NCBI RefSeq assembly: GCF_016920785.2
Contig: NW_024609857.1
Span: 127,465,094 to 127,529,093, forward strand
Length of the DNA stretch: 64,000 nt
Source of the DNA: Ixodes scapularis
Taxonomy: Eukaryota; Arthropoda; Arachnida; Ixodida; Ixodidae
Reading direction: 5' to 3'
Part shown: in pieces, positions 9,930-19,234 of the stretch
How positions within the stretch are numbered: the first letter of the stretch is position 1
Layout: each line of letters begins with the position of its first letter
The notes under the pieces: model-generated
The model's input: the letters and a program-made list of their open reading frames with translations, nothing else
Databases searched by the model: none
Told to the model about the DNA's origin: nothing
Position numbers and translations under genes: made by a program

Positions 9930-11121
9930 TACACATAAATTCGAGCGCAAAACGAGGATAAGGAATGACAGGAAACCACGGCCTCGGGGAGTAGATTCCA
10001 ATCGCTGATGGTCACTGGGAAAATGAATACATAAAGCAGACCTTCAGGCACCGGTACTGTTATAGGGTGTGACTGTGCTTATTTCTAGAGATCCTTGACT
10101 TAGGCGGTGTCAAATAACTATCTTTGCGAACCAAAAGCAGATTATACCATATAATAAACAAAAATGCCAGTCTTTTATTTTTTCGTCGATATATTAGTAA
10201 GGGGAGATTTGCTTTGGAATATAGCGCAGAGGGTGGGGGAGTCCAGCCTGCGAAACCTGGAAAAAATAAAACGCAGAGCCCAGCTGCTGCAGCCTCTCCA
10301 GTTCTAGCACGTCACACTTTGCGTTAGGATCCCAAACTTCCTCCGCGCACTCTAATAGTGATCGCACTAGCGACTTGAATTTAGTGTCACTCGAGCTTTC
10401 CTGCAAGGTTCGTCGCAGAAACCACAGTTTTGAGTTAGCTTTTTTAATTATATTGTTGATGTGAGCCCCCCAACAAAGGTCATGAGATATTGTAACACCT
10501 AGGTATTTATATTCTAAAACGCGGGTCAGTGGTCCATTGTCTATACCAGGGGTGGCCAAACCGCGGCTCGCGAGCCGCCTGCGGCTCTTTGCTTGTCCAA
10601 GTGCGGCTAGCGGATCTCTCGTAAGGGGACGGCCCCGCCCCTCCCCCCCCCCCCCCCCCTCCTTTTCCGCGTTTCCCCAGGAAAAAAAAAAGAAGTAAGG
10701 ATTTCAGAATGAACCACACTGCAGCTTGCAGTATGGCAGCCTTGCACTCCCATACGTACAGTGGTACAGCCTTGTGCCCCCATACGTAAAGTCAGATTCT
10801 GAACAAAAGTTAAGTTTGCCCCCCCCCCCCCCCCCCCCCGCGGCTCTTAGAAGCTCCGTGGTTTTGTTTGCGGCTCTTAGGCCAGGCCAGCTTGGCCACC
10901 CCTGGTCTATACTATACAGAAAATTTAAGGCCTTTATTTTCTGAGTAATTGTCATAAACACAGTCCCTTGAATTATTTTAGTGACATTTGCCACTCCTTG
11001 CACCAGTCACCTATCTGAGCTGGAGATCTGTTGAGATTAAGTTGGTCCGAATCAGTTTTTACTTCGGTAAAAATAATGCAATCGTCAGCGAACAACCTGG
11101 CGTTACTCCAATTTTCTCTCG
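9930..11121 (-). pseudogene. LINE reverse transcriptase C-terminal half (broken by a hAT MITE)
   Basis: On the - strand the fragment opens right beside the assembly gap with the RT catalytic box RLFADDCIIF (about 11065-11100). It continues with AQIGDWCKEWQMSL and, after an inserted MITE (10547-10904), with YKYLGVTISHDLCWGAHIN and LWFLRRTL (10400-10515). This order is typical of the C-terminal RT domain of CR1/Jockey-type non-LTR elements. The tail (10130-10260) has frameshifts. The 5' part is lost in or beyond the gap. Confidence 0.8.
10547..10904. mobile_element. hAT MITE (358 bp) inserted in the LINE
   Basis: The ends CAGGGGTGGCCAA and (inverted) CAGGGGTGGCCAA form the TIR. An exact 8-bp target duplication, GTCTATAC, flanks the element at 10539-10546 and 10905-10912. 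Removing one copy plus the element restores the LINE reading frame across the site. The interior has two C runs (about 10643-10659 and 10819-10839) and repeated CGGCTC(T/G) motifs. CAGGGG termini with an 8-bp duplication are diagnostic of hAT elements. Confidence 0.92.
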
Positions 11122-11221
11122 NNNNNNNNNNNNNNNNNNNNNNNNNNNNNNNNNNNNNNNNNNNNNNNNNNNNNNNNNNNNNNNNNNNNNNNNNNNNNNN
11201 NNNNNNNNNNNNNNNNNNNNN
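11122..11221. other. Assembly gap (100 N)
   Basis: Exactly 100 unknown bases, the usual placeholder for a gap of unknown size. It sits between LINE sequence on the left and the 33-bp array on the right, so any frame reading across it is an artefact. The true array length and the rest of the gag/pol element are unknown. Confidence 0.97.
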
Positions 11222-13934
11222 GCAGCCTGCCTCCTGCTCTCGTTCCTCTCTCGCTGCAGCCTGTCTACCTGCTCTCGTTTCTCTCTCGCTGCAGCCTGCT
11301 CCTGCTCTCGTTCCTCTCTCGCTGCAGCCTGCTCCTGCTCTCGTTTCTCTCTCGCTGCAGCCTGCTCCTGCTCTCGTTTCCTCTCTCGCTGCAGCCTGCT
11401 CCTGCTCTCGTTCCTCTCTCGCTGCAGCCTGCTCCTGCTCTCGTTTCTCTCTCGCTGCAGCCTGCTCCTGCTCTCGTTCTCTCTCTCGCTGCAGCCTGCT
11501 CCTGCTCTCGTTCCTCTCTCGCTGCAGCCTGCTCCTGCTCTCGTTCCTCTCTCGCTGCAGCCTGCTCCTGCTCTCGTTCCTCTCTCGCTGCAGCCTGCTC
11601 CTGCTCTCGTTCCTCTCTCGCTGCAGCCTGCTCCTGCTCTCGTTCTCTCTCGCTGCAGCCTGCTCCTGCTCTCGTTCCTCTCTCGCTGCAGCCTGCTCCT
11701 GCTCTCGTTCCTCTCTCGCTGCAGCCTGCTCCTGCTCTCGTTCCTCTCTCGCTGCAGCCTGCTCCTGCTCTCGTTCCTCTCTCGCTGCAGCCTGCTCCTG
11801 CTCTCGTTCCTCTCTCGCTGCAGCCTGCTCCTGCTCTCGTTCCTCTCTCGCTGCAGCCTGCTCCTGCTCTCGTTCCTCTCTCGCTGCAGCCTGCTCCTGC
11901 TCTCGTTCCTCTCTCGCTGCAGCCTGCTCCTGCTCTCGTTCCTCTCTCGCTGCAGCCTGCTCCTGCTCTCGTTCCTCTCTCGCTGCAGCCTGCTCCTGCT
12001 CTCGTTCCTCTCTCGCTGCAGCCTGCTCCTGCTCTCGTTCCTCTCTCGCTGCAGCCTGCTCCTGCTCTCGTTCCTCTCTCGCTGCAGCCTGCTCCTGCTC
12101 TCGTTCCTCTCTCGCTGCAGCCTGCTCCTGCTCTCGTTCCTCTCTCGCTGCAGCCTGCTCCTGCTCTCGTTCCTCTCTCGCTGCAGCCTGCTCCTGCTCT
12201 CGTTCCTCTCTCGCTGCAGCCTGCTCCTGCTCTCGTTCCTCTCTCGCTGCAGCCTGCTCCTGCTCTCGTTCCTCTCTCGCTGCAGCCTGCTCCTGCTCTC
12301 GTTCCTCTCTCGCTGCAGCCTGCTCCTGCTCTCGTTCCTCTCTCGCTGCAGCCTGCTCCTGCTCTCGTTCCTCTCTCGCTGCAGCCTGCTCCTGCTCTCG
12401 TTCCTCTCTCGCTGCAGGCCTGCTCCTGCTCTCGTTCCTCTCTCGCCTGCAGCCTGCTCCTGCTCTCGTTCCTCTCTCGCTGCAGCCTGCTCCTGCTCTC
12501 GTTCCTCTCTCGCTGCAGCCTGCTCCTGCTCTCGTTCCTCTCTCGCTGCAGCCTGCTCCTGCTCTCGTTTCTCTCTCGCTGCAGCCTGCTCCTGCTCTCG
12601 TTCCTCTCTCGCTGCAGCCTGCTCCTGCTCTCGTTCCTCTCTCGCTGCAGCCTGCTCCTGCTCTCGTTCCTCTCTCGCTGCAGCCTGCTCCTGCTCTCGT
12701 TCCTCTCTCGCTGCAGCCTGCTCCTGCTCTCGTTCCTCTCTCGCTGCAGCCTGCTCCTGCTCTCGTTCCTCTCTCGCTGCAGCCTGCTCCTGCTCTCGTT
12801 CCTCTCTCGCTGCAGCCTGCTCCTGCTCTCGTTCCTCTCTCGCTGCAGCCTGCTCCTGCTCTCGTTCCTCTCTCGCTGCAGCCTGCTCCTGCTCTCGTTC
12901 CTCTCTCGCTGCAGCCTGCTCCTTCTCTCGTTCCTCTCTCGCTGCAGCCTGCTCCTGCTCTCGTTCCTCTCTCGCTGCAGCCTGCTCCTGCTCTCGTTCC
13001 TCTCTCGCTGCAGCCTGCTCCTGCTCTCGTTCCTCTCTCGCTGCAGCCTGCTCCTGCTCTCGTTCCTCTCTCGCTGCAGCCTGCTCCTGCTCTCGTTCCT
13101 CTCTCGCTGCAGCCTGCTCCTGCTCTCGTTCCTCTCTCGCTGCAGCCTGCTCCTGCTCTCGTTCCTCTCTCGCTGCAGCCTGCTCCTGCTCTCGTTCCTC
13201 TCTCGCTGCAGCCTGCTCCTGCTCTCGTTCCTCTCTCGCTGCAGCCTGCTCCTGCTCTCGTTCCTCTCTCGCTGCAGCCTGCTCCTGCTCTCGTTCCTCT
13301 CTCGCTGCAGCCTGCTCCTGCTCTCGTTCCTCTCTCGCTGCAGCCTGCTCCTGCTCTCGTTCCTCTCTCGCTGCAGCCTGCTCCTGCTCTCGTTCCTCTC
13401 TCGCTGCAGCCTGCTCCTGCTCTCGTTCCTCTCTCGCTGCAGCCTGCTCCTTCTCTCGTTCCTCTCTCGCTGCAGCCTGCTCCTGCTCTCGTTCCTCTCT
13501 CGCTGCAGCCTGCTCCTGCTCTCGTTCCTCTCTCGCTGCAGCCTGCTCCTGCTCTCGTTCCTCTCTCGCTGCAGCCTGCTCCTGCTCTCGTTCCTCTCTC
13601 GCTGCAGCCTGCTCCTGCTCTCGTTCCTCTCTCGCTGCAGCCTGCTCCTGCTCTCGTTCCTCTCTCGCTGCAGCCTGCTCCTGCTCTCGTTCCTCTCTCG
13701 CTGCAGCCTGCTCCTGCTCTCGTTCCTCTCTCGCTGCAGCCTGCTCCTGCTCTCGTTCCTCTCTCGCTGCAGCCTGCTCCTGCTCTCGTTCCTCTCTCGC
13801 TGCAGCCTGCTCCTGCTCTCGTTCCTCTCTCGCTGCAGCCTGCTCCTGCTCTCGTTTCTCTCTCGCTGCAGCCTGCTCCTTCTCTCGTTCCTCTCTCGCT
13901 GCAGCCTGCTCCTGCTCTCGTTCCTCTCTCGCGG
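11222..13934 (-). repeat. 33-bp coding minisatellite, about 82 copies
   Basis: A head-to-tail array with a 33-bp unit, encoding AAAREEREQEQ on the - strand. Units from about 12450 to 13934 are nearly identical, with occasional substitutions (for example Q to K at the CTT/CTG position). The left ~1.2 kb contains several 1-2-bp indels, near 12416, 12446, 11643, 11480 and 11380, that shift frame. Because the unit is a multiple of three and has no stop in any frame, every shift stays open. The array runs into the assembly gap. Confidence 0.97.
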
Positions 13935-14109
13935 CAGCTTCACTTTTAGCGTTCTGAAGTAATTCCCAGGCAATTTTAATTTCCTCTGCTTCCGCGCTCT
14001 CTGAAATTGCTTTACTGATCTCAGATTTCTTCATCTTTTGCTCCACATCCACACCCAATTCTTCACATAAACAGAGTAAATCTGTTCTCAGAAACCTCTT
14101 TAGATCCAT
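11222..14109 (-). CDS. Gag-like protein with giant hendecad repeat (partial)
   Basis: The start ATG at 14107-14109 opens about 57 ordinary residues (MDLKRFLRTDLLCLCEELGV then a charged helical stretch), which resemble the SAP-like N-terminus of tick Gypsy-type gag proteins. The following 11-residue repeat is rich in E, R, Q and A. It is predicted to be fully helical, and 11 is the period of hendecad coiled coils or single alpha-helices. About 45 perfect units are read before two +1 indels near 12446 and 12416 move the frame. Upstream on this strand lie a PBS (14301-14318) and an LTR, which supports a retrotransposon gene. The C-terminus (nucleocapsid, protease, pol) is missing because of the gap. 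The SAP/gag assignment rests on remembered similarity. Confidence 0.6.
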
Positions 14110-14300
14110 GATCGCTGCTTTTTAGCTTTGGCTTTGTTCTAAAACTTGTCGCGAGGTTGTACACAAACCTAGCGCACGAGTCAAACACTAAGGATTCCCA
14201 GCAGTTCAAAATTAATTACCCATAATCTGAAGCCTGGCGAATCTCAAAGCAAAGTCCAAACGCTCACCCACAGATGTAGCACGATGTCGCATGGTCTGAT

Positions 14301-14318
14301 CCCAACCGCTGCCAACCA
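14301..14318 (-). promoter_or_regulatory. Primer-binding site of the gag-array retrotransposon
   Basis: On the - strand TGGTTGGCAGCGGTTGGG begins two bases after the inferred LTR end (CGAACA|AC|TGG). A TGG start and a 2-bp spacer are typical of LTR retrotransposon PBSs. The matching tRNA was not identified. Confidence 0.65.
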
Positions 14319-14320
14319 GT

Positions 14321-14873
14321 TGTTCGAGGCGGGGTTTAGGCCGCACGTCCTGAGGCTTCCTGGCTCGTGACGACGTTCATTCCCCCAAGTGAAGAACCCA
14401 GGGGTTCAGTGGAGGTGGGAGAATCGGTAACGTAACGAACGGTTTAATTACATGGTTGCGATACAGTCGTCAAATCCTAGAGAAGAACATAGCAGCCCCA
14501 CGCTCCGTCTTATATAGCGTCCGTTTTCTCTCTCACTCCCCGCCAGGGCAGCAGGTGCGACGTAGCAAACCGCCGCCAAGTGCGTTGCAGCAAAGTCCGC
14601 CCCCATGTGCAACGCAGCCAAAGTCCTCCGCAGTTAGGCCATGCCTCTCTCCCTTTCCGTTGCGTGCGAGTATCCTTGAGTCCCAGGTGTGCCAGTAAGC
14701 TCGTGTCAAGTGAAAAACATTCCAATTGGATATCGTTGCACCGCTCCTTTAAGCCGTATTTGCGCAAAGTAAAAAAAATTGTTGCATCGCAACACAGATC
14801 AGTATGCACTGGCTACGATGGAGATGGGCCAGCCAGTACGTCTAACCGTCCGTCGAACAAAGCCGGCGGTACA
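14321..14873 (-). mobile_element. Probable 5' LTR (553 bp) of the gag-array element
   Basis: The segment lies immediately upstream (on the - strand) of the PBS and gag. It begins and ends with TG...CA on both strands, and holds a TATA box (CTATATAAGA, - strand, about 14507-14516) at a sensible place. The outer boundary near 14873 is inferred from the TG/CA rule only, because the partner LTR is beyond the gap. The inner part resembles 52729-52820, suggesting a related LTR family there. Confidence 0.55.
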
Positions 14874-14904
14874 ATGTCTTACCGAGACGTCCTTTAGTCT
14901 TTAA

Positions 14905-15442
14905 AGGGGTCATGAAACGATTTTCCTACTTCTTCCTCCTTAGCTTTAATCCTCAACTCAAATGCGAATTGTGAAATCACGTGGTCGTGACATTCCTTCG
15001 GCACCGGTGCGATGACTCCTAGCTTCCACCGTGCTTTTTATGCACACCATAGAACTTGTCATTCCCCAGTGACGATAAGTTCCGTCAGGGCACTCATTGG
15101 CCACGAACGCGAATCCAAATATTCGTCAACGAATTGATTGTTGACGAGCGCATACGTCCGAGTGACGCAGTTCTCGTGTCCAATGCGTGAGCTGGGCTCT
15201 GCTGACATCAGTTTGGCGCCGGTGACGCGCTTTTGGAACCGCGGATGTATCATAGTGAAAAGGCGGAGAGCTTTCGAAGGCAAGAAGGTACAAAATAGTC
15301 CGCTATATTTTCAAATGTTCGTACCGAAAAGCTGGCTTTTGACTTTCTAGCCTCTTTCTTTTGGCCAACAAAACGATATGCGATTAGTAAAGTCTCAATT
15401 TAAACTCATTCATTCCAACCCAAAATTCGTTTCATGGGCCCT
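14905..15442. mobile_element. piggyBac-like MITE (538 bp) with TTAA duplications
   Basis: The termini AGGGGTCATGAAACGA and, inverted, AGGGCCCATGAAACGA match at 14 of 16 bases. Both ends are flanked by TTAA (14901-14904 and 15443-15446), the invariant piggyBac target. There is no transposase, so it is non-autonomous. The interior has a 70-codon frame without known motifs. Confidence 0.75.
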
Positions 15443-15479
15443 TTAACGCCCGCAAAGGGTCAACAAGGTGCCTTTCAGA

Positions 15480-15640
15480 CCTCGCCTTTAGATCAAAGCT
15501 CAAAGAGACAAAGTGCAAACTATCATTCGAAACCTTGTACATTTTCGCGTTTTCATCTTTCCGGTCTAACAAGACAGTGCCTTTACATTTATCGGCGAAT
15601 AGGATCACGATAGATCTGTCCAATTTGAGATCACTCAACG
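15480..15640 (-). pseudogene. Penelope-like reverse transcriptase N-terminal fragment
   Basis: A minus-strand frame reads LKLDRSIVILFADKCKGTVL then LDRKDENAKM. This matches the conserved LK.D..IVI.PADKGnatVvLDr.DY..KM block at the start of Penelope-like element RTs; the usual G after ADK is C here. Only this block is present. The rest of the RT and the GIY-YIG endonuclease are absent, so it is a short dead fragment. Recognition is by motif memory. Confidence 0.5.
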
Positions 15641-15659
15641 CATGCGCGCTCACCACCAC

Positions 15660-16950
15660 TCAGGTTCGTACGAGCGTTTCTGGCGTCCGACAGGGCTGAC
15701 AATCGGCTCTGCGCCGATGGGCACGAGAGAGATATCAAATGTGACGCAATCTCTCCTGAGCCTCCACAACGATATCCCGTTTCTAAACTTTTTTTTTTTT
15801 TTTGAGCTACAGCAAAATTCCGGATTTTTCATAATAAACTCACGTGACCTAGAGACAGCTTCTTGGAAGGCAAATTGTGCACAGCTGCCACATCGTCGAG
15901 TCGTAGCGAGCGATCAGGAAAAAAAAGAAGAGTTTCTGGCGGTAGTTGTGTGTTAGCGTTTTCCTTTCTAGGTCTCCATCTTGTTTCTGTGCTCTGATGA
16001 TGTAACAAAAATTGTTGGGACGAAGCTTGTTTCAGAGACAACCAGACGGGGATATTTTTGGCGGGTAGACTGGTTACCCCTCCATCCTTGCCAGAGTGTG
16101 CTGAAAACGCCACCCGTATAAGTGGCAAAACATCTATGAGCTTTCTTTTTTTTTTTCTGTTTGGGAACCGATATTTTCTCTTTCACGTGTCCCAGTCCCC
16201 GAAGTGCTATTTTCAATAAATAACAAATTTCTCAATGTTACGGACTCAAAGAATTGGACGCATTCTTTCTTTCTCATTTGACAGTGTTGGTACCACCACG
16301 AGTTACAGGACGGGTGTTCGTCCTAAGCTTATCCACCTGTCGTTGACTTTAATGCAACGCTTCTGTACTCGTTTTGTAAGGCATAAAACTGAATTTGAAC
16401 TACAAATCGCAGTTGTGGCAGTGCCTAGCTTTTGTTTTAAAACAACTTTAAATCCATTTTACCGCTAGGCCGCCACGCTCGATCACCACGCTCGGGTGCC
16501 ACGTTCGAGCGTCACAGACTTGATTCTTTTTCTTCGAGTAATTGCAAACAACTCGTCTAATAATTACTCTTGAGAAGCTGCCTCCTTCTTCTGCAGTTAT
16601 CACAAGAGCCTCATCCAAGGGCCTGTAAAACTGAACGCTTTGCCCGCACCTCATTTAGAACCAAAATAACTGTAAACATCTTTAAATAGCGGACTCCTCA
16701 TTTAAAAAAAAAAGTTTACACTTGTCTTAATCATTCTGATGAACTCGAGGAGGTATAGAATGTGCTGTAAATTATCTAGACACATGTCGTGCACGGCAGG
16801 TACCCCGCGACACAGTGATAACAAGCTTGACAAATCCTAGCAGATCAGCAAATTTAACCAATTCCAGCAAATAATGGCTCTCGCAACATAACACAGCCTG
16901 TGCCTTGCTCATTCACAACACATTTCGTGCCTCTCTGAGATTATTAGCAT
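15660..16950. other. Unassigned stretch
   Basis: No gene recognised. A segment at 16050-16103 (GGCGGGTAGACTGGTTACCC and following) resembles 19088-19142 and is probably a dispersed repeat end. T runs lie at 15788-15803 and 16145-16157. Confidence 0.3.
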
Positions 16951-16958
16951 AATCAGAG

Positions 16959-18134
16959 CAGTGTTGTACGGAACGGCGTTCCAAAGAACGGTGTTCCTGG
17001 AACGCGTTCCTTTTAGGAGGAACGAAGGAACGCCGCCGCCGCATCTTGCATCGGTGGAACTGGAACTCATTACACTTTTACAAAAGCTAAGAAAAGAACG
17101 GCGTTCCTTTTTTTTTTTTGTCCAGTGGGGTAATTTTCATTTCATTTCAAAGAAGAGACCGGGATCTCGTTTACTTTTTGGTTACTTATCTTAGGGTTTA
17201 ATTTGTGTGGTCCTCGCTTTTTAACAGTCGGGTGCAGGAGAGCTAGTGGACATTGATACTTTTCTAGGTGCCCGAGACCTTGGTACAAAAAGCAAAACTT
17301 TTAGTCGAAGGAAAAGCCACAGCAACAGGCAAGTGTCAAACTCGGTTACTTTCTTTGCTTCCACGAATCCTCATACACCCAGAAACCTAAGGCCGACCAC
17401 ATTCATCATTGAACTTCCACAAAAAGACATACAGTTCCAACAAAAGAACAGGTTACCATGACATCGAACACACCCTTGTATCCCGAACATTTGTCACTTA
17501 AAATATACACAAAAGTAACCTTTCTTCATTGTTCCTTTTGTCCCCAGCTTTAAACTGAACAACGAATCCAACCTTTACGAAGAGGGACTTGTATTTTTCA
17601 AGACTGACCTTCGAAAAGCCCTACTCTTTTCTTCACTTGCTCGTCCTGCGTGAACAGCAACGTCGAGAAAAAACTGTTGTTAAGTTCGAACAAGGGACTT
17701 CGTTAGATTGAAACTTGTGAGGCTGCTGAAAACGGTCGTGGCAGTGTGGGGTAACAGCACATTTGGCTAGTCTGAATCGCCCACCACAAAGATGAATATG
17801 ACTAAACGCTGATATTTTTAAAGGTGAATATATCAACGAACGAAACCCTGCTTCCTCTTGTTTTCTTCTCCTGGTGCCCTTCCATCACGGCATTCAGATT
17901 CGTTTGCTCCTATTTAATGGGATAGATAAGAAAAAAAAAACACTTTCCTCGATCTAAATAGATGTGGTAATCATCAAAATACAAATGTAACGTATATGTA
18001 ACGATACGTTCAATTTTTTTAATGTAACGGGAACGAGTTTCTTTTTTACAAATGGAACTTGTAACGGGAACGCGTTCCAAAAGTCGGAAGGAACGAGCTT
18101 TCGTTCCTTCTTTTGAGGAACGTGTACAACACTG
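16959..18134. mobile_element. Non-autonomous hAT element (1,176 bp)
   Basis: The termini CAGTGTTGTACGGAACG and, inverted, CAGTGTTGTACACGTTCC form the TIR. The flanking 8-mers AATCAGAG (16951-16958) and AATCAGAA (18135-18142) agree at 7 of 8 bases, as expected for a slightly aged hAT target duplication. Subterminal regions carry many GGAACG/CGTTCC repeats in both orientations, likely transposase-binding sites. No transposase fragment was recognised in the interior. Confidence 0.85.
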
Positions 18135-18142
18135 AATCAGAA

Positions 18143-19204
18143 CAATTAATAAATTGTTTCGCAAACCAACTCACTGATTAGTGTATCTACTTGTCTATTA
18201 AAAAGACGCGATCAATAAGGTTAATCTTTACCAATGTGTAGTTTTTCCAGGATTGTGACAGCCACGCTAATCCCACAGAGGCGGCTTTGAGGCGCTTGCT
18301 GGCTGCTTCAACGAAATAGAAAAATAAACAACCTCATTCAATGACTGCCCGATCACTTGTCACACTTTTTGTGACTTGTCGCCGGCTCCTAGAAACCTTT
18401 CGACCATTCTGTGGAAGGGTCAGTTCCCAATGTCCCCCTTTGATTTATTTAAAATCGAAATCCCGTCTTTTTGAATAAGTTCTTAACTCGTACCCACAAC
18501 AGATATATAATTAGATTATTACTATTTCTTATATAGGGCGTAACCTTTTACCTCTCACAAAAACCATTTTTATTATCCACAATACAATCCCTGTTCATTT
18601 TTCAGCAATGGTCAACCGGAAGAGATCAAAGTCCCGACGTATGGGAAATTAGCTCTTAGCATCAGTTGAAATTGAAATTCTACAGCAGCTCACGAACTTT
18701 TCAAACATAGACGAAATATTTAGGTAGCTCCTGTTTCAACCTTTCCGTCCCAGCAGTAAGTGATTACGGTCGGAATTCAGGGGAAACAGCGCCGAGACCC
18801 CGAGGCCTTCACGAGCAAAAATGTCCGGACATCGGGAGGGCACCCCTCCGGATTCCCGAAGTAAGGTAGTGCACAAAGTAAGTTGTGGAGAGGAGACTCG
18901 ACGCCACTTAAATCGGTGAGACGGGTAGACGAAGAATCGCCCGTCTCAAGGAACACAAAAGAGAGAGACGCTGCCAATTCGACACGCGCCACAAGGGCGA
19001 ATCCCAGCTTGTCGGTAATTGCTGCCATCTGGACGACGGACTCCACGGCGTGCAATGTCAACCGCGTCCCCCTACCGGACGTATACGGGGATAGTTTGGA
19101 TGGGTAGACCGGTTGGCCCTCTCCATCGCGGCCAGTGTGTTAAGCCTTAGTAAACGTTTTGAAATACATTTGAACTGAACCAACGCACATGCCAAGTTCT
19201 TTGC
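18143..19204. other. Unassigned stretch
   Basis: No recognised gene. The end (19088-19142, GGGTAGACCGGTTGGCCC) is similar to 16050-16103. An open frame on each strand at 18777-19107 overlaps the other and has no known family. Confidence 0.3.
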
Positions 19205-19234
19205 ATGTGTGCGGATACGCCTGGACAGTGCTGT

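Noticed and set aside
11059..11221. Extension of the gag-like frame through the gap into the LINE
   Set aside because: The gap length is arbitrary and the sequence beyond it is a LINE RT in another frame, so the continuation is an artefact.
10988..13957. Plus-strand open frames of ~970-990 codons (CSLLLLSF and APALVPLSLQ repeats)
   Set aside because: They are antisense shadows of the 33-bp array and cross the N gap; the minus strand has the real N-terminus, PBS and LTR.
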